A stretch of DNA of 37,052 nucleotides from an uncultured Hellea sp. (lineage in GTDB: Bacteria; Pseudomonadota; Alphaproteobacteria; Caulobacterales; Maricaulaceae), in assembly GCA_905477785.1 (NCBI GenBank), contig CAJQGR010000091.1, positions 1 to 37,052 on the forward strand. Direction: 5' to 3'. Shown here piece after piece: positions 17,498 to 25,769 of this stretch; positions within the stretch are counted from its first letter, which is position 1, and each line of letters starts with the position of its first letter. The notes below the pieces were generated by a model that was not told the origin of the DNA, made no database searches, and saw only the letters and a program-made list of their open reading frames with translations. The translations under genes and the position numbers were made by a program.

Positions 17498-17517
17498 ATA
17501 CCACCTAAGAGTGGTGT
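17498..17517 (+). promoter_or_regulatory. Small hairpin in the TonB receptor mRNA leader
   Basis: ATACCAC (17498-17504) can pair with GTGGTGT (17511-17517), one G-T pair included, around a six-base loop. It ends 28 bases before the ATG and 18 bases before the Shine-Dalgarno GGGGA. There is no T-run, so it is not a terminator. It could stabilise the mRNA or be incidental. Confidence 0.3.
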
Positions 17518-17545
17518 ATAACTTAACTTTGCATACGGGGAAACC

Positions 17546-20182
17546 ATGCTCAAAAAAACCCTTTTACTCGGCACAACTCTTATCGTTGCTGCTTCACCAG
17601 CTTTAGCACAGGATAGTGCTGGAGATGAAATTATTGTTACTGCTACTAAGTCTACTAAAACGCTACAAGAAGTAGCACTCTCAGTTTCAGTTACCTCTGC
17701 TGATGTTATTGAAAAGGCACAGATACTCGATATTAAAGATCTTCAGTCTGTTGTGCCTACATTTCGTGTTTCACAACTTCAAAACTCAGCTAACACAAGT
17801 CTTGCTATTCGAGGCTTCGGTAACGGAGGTAATAACTTAGGTATTGAACCTGCCGTTGGTGTGTTCATTGATGGAGTTTACAGGTCACGTGCAGCAGCTC
17901 AGATCGGCGATCTGCCAAATCTAGAGCGTGTAGAGGTGCTTTCTGGTCCACAGTCAACACTTTTCGGCAAAAATGCTTCTGCCGGCGTTGTTAGTGTTGT
18001 GACTTCAGCACCTAACTCTGAAACAGGTGGTTATGTAGAGGCTGGATATGGCCGTTTTAATCAAATGTACGCTAAGGGTTATGTTGAGGGCGCAGTGGCA
18101 GAAAATATAGCTGTGAGTTTAGGTCTTGGTTTTCAGCAGCGTGATGGTTATTTTACAAACCTAGCTGAAGCCGATGATTTTAATGAAATCGATCGTTGGA
18201 ATATGCGGGGTCAAATTATGTGGACTCCTAAAGATGATACATCTTTCCGTTTGATTTTTGATAGAAGTTCTATCGATGAGAACTGCTGCGGTACGGGTGT
18301 TGCAATTGATGGACCTTTTGCTGCCGGACAGCCAAACGTTAGAAATATCATTTTAGCGTTAGGCGGAAATCAGCCTTCTTCTGATAATCAGTTTTCATAT
18401 GAAACATATGGCAACTCAAACTCTCAGAATGAGATAAAAGACAGAGGCGTTTCACTTGAAAGTAAATTTAAAATGGGTAACGTTGATGTTACTTCTATTA
18501 CAGCTTATCGCGCGAACGACTCCGATTACGGATCTGATTCAGATTACAACTCTCTTGAGTTTCTGAAAAATGTTTATCAAAATGTTGATATCAGAACATT
18601 TACGCAGGAATTACGTCTTAACTACGAAGTATCTGATAAAGTCGATGTTATGGTTGGTGGCTTTTACTTTGATGAGAGTATAGATCAAGACTCAGGTCTA
18701 CTTTATGGTGACGATACAAGAACCTATATAGATCTTCTCGCTGGCGGCGCTTCTGTTCTAGGTGGTGTTGAAGCTATACTAGGTTATGCTCCTGGTACAT
18801 TCTTTGCGGATGACACAACTATAGATGAGTATGCAACACAGGATAACGAAGCTCTCAGTCTCTTTGGACAAGCTGAATTTGACGTTACAGACAGACTTAC
18901 TGCTACTTTTGGTGTAAACTACACTCAAGATAAGAAAAATGTATCTCTTTACACAGATAACAATGATGTCTTTGGTAACATCGACTTCAGCGGCGCAGAA
19001 GGCCGTGCTGTTCTTACAGGCTTAGGTCTTGCAAGTAACTTCCCAGCAGTAGCCGCTTCTTGCGGATTAGGAGCACTTGCATTCTCGCCTGCTAACGTTG
19101 GTGCTGTACTGGGCGCGCCTGCATGTTTTATTGATGCGGCTGGTAATACAGCTCCAGGATCAGCAGTGTACCAAGGATTTGCAGCTCAAGTAGCTGCTGG
19201 TGTTGCAGCTATTCCTCAAAGTGTCATGAACGATCCGGCTGGTAACCCGCTAGGCGCACTTTTTGGGCTTCAGTTTCAACCGCAGCTGTTAGCATATCCA
19301 AACGCTGTGGAGGACGGTATTACTGATAATAATAAACTTACCTATACAGGGATGTTTAATTATGAAGTTAACGACACAATAAATGTATATGCAAGATATG
19401 CTACTGGCTTTAAGTCAGCGTCTTGGAATTTAACACGTGACTCTCGTCCGTTCCAAGCAGATGCTCTAGCTCTTGCAGCGGCAGGATTACTTCCAAACAA
19501 CTATGTGCCTTCAACAGGACGTAACTTTGGAACACGGTATTCTGAGCCAGAGACATCGGAAGTGGCGGAAATTGGTTTTAAAGCTAGAGGTGATTGGGGA
19601 ACATTCAACTTTGCAGCGTTTGATCAGACAATCGAGAACTTCCAGTCAACAATTTTCCAAGGAACAGGTTTTGTCTTAGCTAACGCTGGTACACAATCAA
19701 CTCGCGGTATTGAATGGGATTCAACATTTAAGCTAATGGATCCTTTGCATGTTACATTTGCGGGTATCTTACAGGACCCAGTTTATGACAGCTTCCCAAC
19801 AGCTCCTGGACCAAACGGCACCGTTATTGATCTTTCTGGTCAAAGACCTGCCGGCATAAACGAACTTTCGCTTTCAACCTCAGCTACTTATACTCATGAC
19901 TTCTCAGATGCGATTTCAGGTTTTGTACGAGCTGACTATCAGTATGAGAGCGATGTTCAGATCGTTGATAATATTGCAGGACTTACACGTTCAACAAATA
20001 TCATTAATGCATCAGCCGGTGTGGGTTTTGATAGTGGCGTATCGTTCATGATATGGGCTAGAAACTTAAATAATGATCAGTCTTACACATCTGCATTCCC
20101 AGGTGTGGTTCAGGGCGCGACCATTAATGCTTACCCAAGTCAACCTAGAACATATGGCGCGTCCGTACGTTACAAGTTCTAA
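17546..20182 (+). CDS. TonB-dependent outer-membrane receptor
   Basis: This 878-residue active-transport porin has a Sec signal peptide at 1-21 (MLKKTLLLGTTLIVAASPALA) and a probable TonB box DEIIVTATK at 27-35. The plug domain runs to about residue 150 (AIRGFGNGGNN, GVFIDGVYRSR, LERVEVLSGPQSTLFGKNASAGVVSV), followed by a 22-strand-type barrel ending YGASVRYKF with the terminal aromatic. The substrate is unknown; this subfamily is commonly annotated as catecholate-type or carbohydrate/polymer receptors, but nothing here decides. A long alanine-rich insertion at about 480-600 with two cysteines and a CC pair near 247 would lie in surface loops. Base composition is visibly richer in G+C than its neighbours. 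GGGGA precedes the ATG and a strong terminator follows. Confidence 0.95.
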   Translation: MLKKTLLLGTTLIVAASPALAQDSAGDEIIVTATKSTKTLQEVALSVSVTSADVIEKAQILDIKDLQSVVPTFRVSQLQNSANTSLAIRGFGNGGNNLGIEPAVGVFIDGVYRSRAAAQIGDLPNLERVEVLSGPQSTLFGKNASAGVVSVVTSAPNSETGGYVEAGYGRFNQMYAKGYVEGAVAENIAVSLGLGFQQRDGYFTNLAEADDFNEIDRWNMRGQIMWTPKDDTSFRLIFDRSSIDENCCGTGVAIDGPFAAGQPNVRNIILALGGNQPSSDNQFSYETYGNSNSQNEIKDRGVSLESKFKMGNVDVTSITAYRANDSDYGSDSDYNSLEFLKNVYQNVDIRTFTQELRLNYEVSDKVDVMVGGFYFDESIDQDSGLLYGDDTRTYIDLLAGGASVLGGVEAILGYAPGTFFADDTTIDEYATQDNEALSLFGQAEFDVTDRLTATFGVNYTQDKKNVSLYTDNNDVFGNIDFSGAEGRAVLTGLGLASNFPAVAASCGLGALAFSPANVGAVLGAPACFIDAAGNTAPGSAVYQGFAAQVAAGVAAIPQSVMNDPAGNPLGALFGLQFQPQLLAYPNAVEDGITDNNKLTYTGMFNYEVNDTINVYARYATGFKSASWNLTRDSRPFQADALALAAAGLLPNNYVPSTGRNFGTRYSEPETSEVAEIGFKARGDWGTFNFAAFDQTIENFQSTIFQGTGFVLANAGTQSTRGIEWDSTFKLMDPLHVTFAGILQDPVYDSFPTAPGPNGTVIDLSGQRPAGINELSLSTSATYTHDFSDAISGFVRADYQYESDVQIVDNIAGLTRSTNIINASAGVGFDSGVSFMIWARNLNNDQSYTSAFPGVVQGATINAYPSQPRTYGASVRYKF

Positions 20183-20204
20183 GATTACAGAAACTTATAA
20201 TATT

Positions 20205-20232
20205 AAGCCGCCCTAAGGGGCGGTTTTTTTTT
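20205..20232 (+). terminator. Intrinsic terminator after the TonB receptor gene
   Basis: CCGCCC (20208-20213) pairs with GGGCGG (20218-20223) around a TAAG loop, extended outward by A-T and G-T pairs, and is followed by nine T residues (20224-20232). It starts 23 bases after the receptor stop and lies before the convergent CPBP gene. This is the clearest plus-strand terminator in the window. Confidence 0.93.
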
Positions 20233-20257
20233 GGATAAATTTTATAAATATATTACG

Positions 20258-21400
20258 TTAAGAGACTGATTTATATCTAGTTTTATATAAAACTAAAGTA
20301 ATTATTATTAAAGCTATAACCATTATAGGCATATCTAAATTGATATTGGGCTTAGCCATGAATAGGGAAGGAACTGGTAAAACAGATCCTTCATAATTTA
20401 TAAATATTGCCGCAAACGTATTATTAGCTGCATGAAATCCTATGGCAGATTCGAGTCCATTATCCATCCAAACTAACAAACATGCCACGAAACCAAATAA
20501 GAAATATCCGCTCATGGTTAGCAATAACACTCCATCTTCAGCTCCTTTTAAGGCTTCTGGATTGGAAAGATGCATTGAAGCAAAAAGAGCGCTGGAAATT
20601 ATGAAGGCTATCCACTTGTTTTTTAATAAATGTGTGAACCACTGGTTTAAATAGCCTCGAAATACTATTTCTTCAGTCGCAGATTGAAGAGGAATGAGGG
20701 CAAGAGATAATATCATATAAAGTAAAATATTTTCAGCTTGAAAGTTAGCTTTAACAACACTTAATCCACTTATATGCCCGGCTAAAGAAAGGGTCCCAAG
20801 TACAAGCCAAGTAACAAGAAAAGCGTTTATACCTCTATTCCATCTTATCGTTGGGCTGGCAGTATGTAGACTAAGTATAGTTCTTTGGTGTATATATTTT
20901 TGTCCAAGATACAGTGCGATTAAGGATGCAGGAAAAACTAATAGAAAAAGAATATAGATAGTAGGACTTACCCCTATAGCTTTGATTATTGTAGTATTAG
21001 CTTCAGCATCATTCATAAGTGGAAATAAATTTATCAAACCATAAAATGAAGCTATTACACCAATACCAGTTAAAAAACCTGAAGATTTAAGATAAGAATT
21101 TTTGAAACTGCGGTTCATTGACCAGCTTATCAAACCAAGTAATGTGCCAAAAAAGAAAATGAGGCCAAAATAACTAACCTTTTTAAAATCAATTTGTTGG
21201 ATCATGTTTTCAGTTGCTTTATCGATTTGAAATCCAAGGTTCGGATCAGCTGATCTTGCAAGTTCTGGTATTGGGCCTGTAATAACTATTTGTACTAACA
21301 GCCACCCTAGAACCGTAAACCAAAATACGAGTATCCAGCTCCACCAAACTGAAACACCTTCATTGGTGATTTCAAAATAACTTATATTACTGTCTGACAT
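20258..21400 (-). CDS. CPBP-family intramembrane glutamic endopeptidase
   Basis: This 380-residue polytopic membrane protein has about nine to ten hydrophobic segments, the first at about 18-40. The CPBP (Abi/CaaX protease-like) motifs are all present: EEIVFR (243-248, catalytic Glu-Glu and Arg), FASMH (273-277) and HAANN (323-327). Family members are intramembrane proteases related to Rce1 and, in bacteria, often have unknown substrates. The ~190 residues before the catalytic domain form an extra set of four to five membrane helices. The gene is single, convergent with the receptor gene and divergent from DAHP synthase; AAGG lies about ten bases before its ATG. The protease call is strong; its biological role is open. 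Confidence 0.9.
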   Translation of the reverse strand: MSDSNISYFEITNEGVSVWWSWILVFWFTVLGWLLVQIVITGPIPELARSADPNLGFQIDKATENMIQQIDFKKVSYFGLIFFFGTLLGLISWSMNRSFKNSYLKSSGFLTGIGVIASFYGLINLFPLMNDAEANTTIIKAIGVSPTIYILFLLVFPASLIALYLGQKYIHQRTILSLHTASPTIRWNRGINAFLVTWLVLGTLSLAGHISGLSVVKANFQAENILLYMILSLALIPLQSATEEIVFRGYLNQWFTHLLKNKWIAFIISSALFASMHLSNPEALKGAEDGVLLLTMSGYFLFGFVACLLVWMDNGLESAIGFHAANNTFAAIFINYEGSVLPVPSLFMAKPNINLDMPIMVIALIIITLVLYKTRYKSVS

Positions 21401-21599
21401 AATTACGGACCTTGATTTTATATGATGTTATTTTTTTATATAGTAGTTTAAAAGATTAATTTAGCTCACCACTTATATATCCATTCATTTTTTGATGATT
21501 CATTAAAACCACTTCTAGTCATTTATTTATTAATTTGCTATACACATAATTTAACTGAAGCTAAATTCTAACTTAATTGCCTGTCAAATAGGAAAGACT

Positions 21600-22979
21600 A
21601 TGACAAAATGGACACCCTCAAGTTGGCGATCTTTACCATCAAAACATATCCCAGACGACTACCCGGATAGCAACAAATTGGCAGAAGTGGAAACTGCCTT
21701 AAAGGGCCACCCTCCTTTAGTATTTGCCGGAGAGGCAAGGCGTTTAAAATCAAGGTTGGCAGATGTAGCTAATGGAAAAGCATTTCTTCTTCAGGGGGGG
21801 GATTGCGCTGAAAGTTTTAAGGAGTTTCATCCTGATAATTTAAGAGATATGTTTCGCGTTATGATGCAAATGGCTGTTGTGCTAACTTACGGCGCAGGTA
21901 AGCCAGTTGTTAAAGTAGGGCGTATAGCGGGTCAGTTTGGAAAACCAAGAAGCTCTCCTGTTGAGGAACGAAATGGAATTATATTGCCGAGTTACCGAGG
22001 TGATAATATAAATGGAATGGCATTTGATGAGAAATCTCGAACTCCAAACCCTAAGAGATTATTAAAAGCATATGGCCAATCAGCGGCTACCTTAAATTTG
22101 TTAAGAGCTTTTTCAACCGGCGGATATGCAAATTTGAGAAATATTCATAAGTGGACTTTAGGCTTTGCTAGTCAGTCGAAACAAACCAATCGTTACAAAG
22201 TTTTATGCGATAAAATATCTGAAGCGATGGACTTTATGGAAGCGTGTGGGGTTACCCCCGAAAGTACGCCCCAAATGGCTGCTACAGATTATTATACTAG
22301 CCATGAAGGACTTTTACTTGGGTATGAAGAGGCTATGACTAGAATTGATAGTACTACGGGGAGGTGGTATGATACTTCTGCACATATGTTATGGATAGGC
22401 AATAGGACCCGTCAGCTTGACCACGCACATGTAGAATTTATGCGCGGTATTGAAAACCCTGTGGCTATCAAAATTGGTGAAGATTTAGAGGCGGATGATC
22501 TAATAAAACTTATCGATAAATTAAATCCAGAAAATGAAGCTGGTAAAATCACTTTGATAGCTCGTTATGGACATACTAAAGTTAAAAAGCACCTTCCAGA
22601 ATTAGCTCGAGCGGTGAAAACATCAGGTAGACATGTTGTTTGGTCATGTGATCCTATGCATGGGAATACTATAAAAACAGCTACAGGGTATAAAACGAGA
22701 CCAGTTGATAACATCCTATCAGAAGTAAAGAGTTTTATGCAGGTATTGCATAGTGAGAATTGTTGGCCAGGAGGTGTTCATTTTGAAATGACTGGGCAAA
22801 ATGTAACCGAATGTCTTGGGGGTTCAGCGCGTGTAGTGAGGGAAGAAGATCTGTCATCTAGGTATCATACACATTGTGATCCCAGATTAAATGCAGATCA
22901 AGCATTAGAATTAGCATTTTTAATTGCAGAAGAGCTAGGCAGCTATAAAAAAGATTCTGTAACAAAGTTGGCCGTTTAA
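21600..22979 (+). CDS. Class II 3-deoxy-7-phosphoheptulonate (DAHP) synthase
   Basis: This enzyme condenses phosphoenolpyruvate and erythrose 4-phosphate, the first step of the shikimate pathway. The 459-residue sequence is the plant/Mycobacterium-like class II type (AroA-II family): WRSLPSKHIPDDYP at the start, AFLLQGGDCAESF with the metal-binding Cys, KVGRIAGQFGKPRSSP, and the C-terminal GGVHFEMTGQNVTECLGGS and THCDPRLN motifs carrying metal-binding Glu and Asp. AGGAAAG precedes the ATG. It stands alone in a 199-base-preceded transcription unit; any feedback control by aromatic amino acids cannot be read. Confidence 0.97.
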   Translation: MTKWTPSSWRSLPSKHIPDDYPDSNKLAEVETALKGHPPLVFAGEARRLKSRLADVANGKAFLLQGGDCAESFKEFHPDNLRDMFRVMMQMAVVLTYGAGKPVVKVGRIAGQFGKPRSSPVEERNGIILPSYRGDNINGMAFDEKSRTPNPKRLLKAYGQSAATLNLLRAFSTGGYANLRNIHKWTLGFASQSKQTNRYKVLCDKISEAMDFMEACGVTPESTPQMAATDYYTSHEGLLLGYEEAMTRIDSTTGRWYDTSAHMLWIGNRTRQLDHAHVEFMRGIENPVAIKIGEDLEADDLIKLIDKLNPENEAGKITLIARYGHTKVKKHLPELARAVKTSGRHVVWSCDPMHGNTIKTATGYKTRPVDNILSEVKSFMQVLHSENCWPGGVHFEMTGQNVTECLGGSARVVREEDLSSRYHTHCDPRLNADQALELAFLIAEELGSYKKDSVTKLAV

Positions 22980-22990
22980 ATTGCTACTAT

Positions 22991-23023
22991 AAAAAAAACC
23001 GCTGAGAAATTCACAGCGGTTTT
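22991..23023 (-). terminator. Hairpin terminator shared by HU and DAHP synthase genes
   Basis: AAAACCGCTG (22995-23004) and CAGCGGTTTT (23014-23023) form a perfect 10-base stem. Read on the minus strand it is followed by eight T residues, so it is a strong terminator for HU. On the plus strand it is followed by only four T residues inside the stem end, so it may stop the DAHP synthase transcript less efficiently. Confidence 0.88.
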
Positions 23024-23048
23024 AAAGTTAATTATAGACTTCTAAATA

Positions 23049-23321
23049 CTAAAGATCTTTTAAATTAGCAGATGCTCTAAATGTCGCAGAAGTTTTAGCT
23101 TTGCTCATCATCATTGCGCCTGTAGCAGGATTTCTCATCTCACGCGAAGCACGATGCTTTGCTATAAATTGTCCAAATCCAGGAAGTGCTACAGTAGACT
23201 TATCACCCTTTTTAAGCTCATTAGTCACTATTTCTGTAAACGCGTTAACAAATTCCCCAGCCTGAGCTTGAGTTGTATCGCAATGAGCAGCTAAAGCCGC
23301 TACGAGTTCTTTCTTGTTCAT
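23049..23321 (-). CDS. hup: HU-family histone-like DNA-binding protein
   Basis: This 90-residue nucleoid protein bends and compacts DNA as a dimer. It has the HU/IHF fold with helices from MNKKELVAALAAHCD, the GFGQF turn, and the DNA-binding arm RNPATGAMM that contains the intercalating proline. I use the ATG at 23321: AAGGGAG lies six bases upstream and this gives the standard HU length; an ATG at 23324 adds one Met, and a longer reading to 23369 would add unlikely residues. Arm and motifs are complete, so it should be functional. Whether it is HU or an IHF subunit is judged only from overall similarity; HU is favoured. Confidence 0.93.
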   Translation of the reverse strand: MNKKELVAALAAHCDTTQAQAGEFVNAFTEIVTNELKKGDKSTVALPGFGQFIAKHRASREMRNPATGAMMMSKAKTSATFRASANLKDL

Positions 23322-23432
23322 CATGGTCTCCCTTATAGATGCCGACTCGGTCAACAGCGACTGAATCATTATCTACCATCCTAATTATTTTAGTTAATGC
23401 AAGGTTAATAACATCGGTTTTATTGGGTTTTT

Positions 23433-23441
23433 TGGTATAAT
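23433..23441 (+). promoter_or_regulatory. Extended -10 promoter element for the oxidoreductase unit
   Basis: TGGTATAAT contains a perfect TATAAT (23436-23441) preceded by the TGn extended -10 signature. No good -35 lies 16-18 bases upstream, which extended -10 promoters can tolerate. It would start a transcript about 115 bases before the Gfo/Idh/MocA gene. The rest of this gap is AT-rich and unremarkable. Confidence 0.45.
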
Positions 23442-23562
23442 TGTTGCTTTTTATGGAATAAAATACTGCTTATTTGAAAAAATGGTTACTTTTTTAATAA
23501 AAAATAAAATTAATAATCATTTAATACTTGTAATTTGATAGCTTAAGCGCGTTAAGGATGAT

Positions 23563-24471
23563 ATGCAAAAAAAACTAAAAATAGCAATTATTGGTGCTGG
23601 AAAATTTGGTAGCTACTATGCTGAGAAGTGTTTTTTAAACCCTAATGCTATATTGGTAGGCCTATTCGATATAAATCTATCTAAGTCTATATCATTAGCA
23701 CAAAAGTATAATTCAAGAGCTTACGCAAACCTAGATGAAATGCTTTCTGATGTTGATGCCGTTATAATTGCTACACCTGCAATAAGTCATGGTGATTTGG
23801 CTATAAAATGCTTAGTATCTGATAAGCACTGTTTAATAGAAAAACCAATTGCATCAAATTTAAATCAAGCGGAAGAAATTTTATTCTTATCTAATAATAA
23901 GCCTATCGTTGTTCAAATAGGGCATCAGGAGAGAATTATTTTGAAGACAATAGGTTTAGATAATTTGCCTGAAAAGCCTTCAAGAATTACTTCAAGCCGT
24001 TTAACGAGGCCTTCAGATAGGGGAAGGGATGTATCTGTTTCTTTAGATCTTATGATACATGATATAGATCTTATATTGATGCTAATACAAGAAGAGCCAG
24101 AGTATGTTACTTGTAAAAAAATAAAAGGAGATGAAAATTTTTTCCATCATTCTAGGGCAGAAATAAAATTTAAAAATACGATTGCTTCATTAACGGCTAG
24201 TAGGGCTTCCGATGTCAATGAACGAAGCATGGAATTGATTTATCCGAGTGGTTTTATTAAAATTGATTTTCAAAATAAAAAAATGGAACATAATACCCCC
24301 TTTAATTTGAATGAAGCTTTTTTTGATAATGAAGGAGTGAAGGATAGTTTAAAAGCAGCTACAAATTCGTTTATTGATTCAATTTTAAATGGTAATAAAG
24401 TTTCTGTTTCACCAAAAGATGGTTATAATGCTGTTAAGTTAGCTTTGGCGATCGATAAGGACCTAGTGTGA
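23563..24471 (+). CDS. Gfo/Idh/MocA-family NAD(P)-dependent oxidoreductase
   Basis: This 302-residue protein has an N-terminal Rossmann fold with GAGKFG (11-16), the family motif EKPIA (93-97) and a C-terminal alpha/beta substrate domain. HDIDL (166-170) and the segment IASLTASRASDVNERSMEL resemble the GnnA-like (UDP-GlcNAc 3-dehydrogenase) branch often found in lipid A gene clusters, in which the 3-keto sugar is made for GlcN3N-type lipid A. No lpx or gnnB gene is in this window, so that function is only a possibility. It overlaps the next gene by four bases (GTGA), so the two are probably coupled. A sugar or sugar-nucleotide dehydrogenase is the safe statement. Confidence 0.85.
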   Translation: MQKKLKIAIIGAGKFGSYYAEKCFLNPNAILVGLFDINLSKSISLAQKYNSRAYANLDEMLSDVDAVIIATPAISHGDLAIKCLVSDKHCLIEKPIASNLNQAEEILFLSNNKPIVVQIGHQERIILKTIGLDNLPEKPSRITSSRLTRPSDRGRDVSVSLDLMIHDIDLILMLIQEEPEYVTCKKIKGDENFFHHSRAEIKFKNTIASLTASRASDVNERSMELIYPSGFIKIDFQNKKMEHNTPFNLNEAFFDNEGVKDSLKAATNSFIDSILNGNKVSVSPKDGYNAVKLALAIDKDLV

Positions 24472-25691
24472 ATATTAGAAAAATAGTTAAAAATACTTTA
24501 CTATTAGGTATTATTTTAATTTTAAGTTTTGTGGCTTTTAATTGGCAAAACATACAGCGTTTGAAGACTGTAAGTTCTTTGTTTAATGCTGATAGAATTG
24601 TTTATAATTTTTCAAACATGAAAGCAGCATTTTTGCATCACCAACTTGCCTCTTCACCAAAAGCTTACAGTTTTGATGAAGAAATAGAGCCTCTCCCTGA
24701 GAATATCAAAATTAATGGAGAAAAATTTAACCTAGGAAATATTTTAGATGAACTAGATACTACGGCTTTAGTTATAATTAAGGACGGAAAACTAATTCAC
24801 GAGAGTTACTATAGAGGAACAGAAAAAAATGATCTTCGTATTAGTTGGTCAGTTGCTAAATCTTTTATGTCAGGTTTATATGGGAAAGTTCTTCAAGATG
24901 GAAAAATAGAATCTATTGATGATAAAGTTGAGAAATACGTACCTAGTTTAAAGGGGTCTGCATACGAGGGAGCAACAATTAGAAATGTTTTAAACATGGC
25001 AAGCGGAATTACATTTAACGAAGATTACATGGATCCAAAGTCTGATATAAATGATATGGGTCGCTTATTAGGTTTAGGCATGTCTATGGATAGGTATGCC
25101 ATTAACCTTAAATCTAAAGACATAGAACCTGGTGAAAGATGGAAATATGTATCAATAGATACACATATTGCTGCTATGGTTCTCAGAGCAGCAACTGGGA
25201 AAAGTTTGCATGCTTTATTTAATGAAACTTACTCAAGTTATTTGGGTTTTGATTTTCCACCTTATTATCTCACTGATGGAAAAAATGTAGCTTTTGCCTT
25301 AGGTGGTCTAAACCTGACAACTCGTGATTACGCGAAATTTGGTCAATTATTTTTACAAAACGGCAAATTTAATGGTGAACAAATAATTCCACCTTCATGG
25401 GTTGATCAATCAACTAAACACAGCGCTCCTACAATAGGTGATCGTGGCGTTGGCTATGGATACCAATGGTGGATACCTATGCCACAAGAAGGTTCAAATA
25501 AAGGTGATTTTACTGCTGCAGGCGTTTATGGTCAGTATGTGTATATTAATCCCTCAAAAGGTATTGTAATAGCAAAAAACGCTGCTGATAGGGAGTTCAC
25601 GCAAAAACAATATGGTTATAATCATTCGATGAATGTTAATGTTGATGTTTTTCGGAGTTTAGCTGACTATTACAGTGCTAGTAAGGAATAA
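24468..25691 (+). CDS. Membrane-anchored serine hydrolase, beta-lactamase/AmpC-PBP fold
   Basis: This 407-residue protein starts at GTG 24468, overlapping the oxidoreductase stop. One hydrophobic segment (about 10-26) probably anchors it in the inner membrane with the catalytic domain in the periplasm. The serine beta-lactamase-like pattern is visible: SVAK (Ser128, Lys131) and YVS (Tyr227, Ser229), plus a third-motif region YGYQWW. Proteins of this class (pfam Beta-lactamase) include D-aminopeptidases, esterases and low-affinity PBPs, and most are not resistance enzymes. The substrate cannot be read. Coupling to a Gfo/Idh/MocA oxidoreductase is noteworthy but does not define a pathway. Confidence 0.88.
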   Translation: MNIRKIVKNTLLLGIILILSFVAFNWQNIQRLKTVSSLFNADRIVYNFSNMKAAFLHHQLASSPKAYSFDEEIEPLPENIKINGEKFNLGNILDELDTTALVIIKDGKLIHESYYRGTEKNDLRISWSVAKSFMSGLYGKVLQDGKIESIDDKVEKYVPSLKGSAYEGATIRNVLNMASGITFNEDYMDPKSDINDMGRLLGLGMSMDRYAINLKSKDIEPGERWKYVSIDTHIAAMVLRAATGKSLHALFNETYSSYLGFDFPPYYLTDGKNVAFALGGLNLTTRDYAKFGQLFLQNGKFNGEQIIPPSWVDQSTKHSAPTIGDRGVGYGYQWWIPMPQEGSNKGDFTAAGVYGQYVYINPSKGIVIAKNAADREFTQKQYGYNHSMNVNVDVFRSLADYYSASKE

Positions 25692-25769
25692 AATTAATAC
25701 TAAACAGATTTTTCAAATTAAAGAAAAGCTAAAAAATATTTTAATGTTTTTTAGTTCATGCATAAAATA

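Noticed and set aside
17546-20182. Recent horizontal transfer of the TonB receptor gene
   Set aside because: The compositional difference is equally explained by codon optimisation in a highly expressed gene, and no mobile element, repeat or tRNA flanks it; kept only as an observation.
20258-21400. Phage-abortive-infection (Abi) system from the CPBP protease
   Set aside because: CPBP proteins are sometimes called Abi, but there are no defence or mobile genes nearby; a single housekeeping-type protease is the simpler reading.
24468-25691. Antibiotic-resistance beta-lactamase
   Set aside because: Only the general serine beta-lactamase/PBP fold motifs are present; this broad family is mostly peptidases and esterases, and nothing in the context points to resistance.
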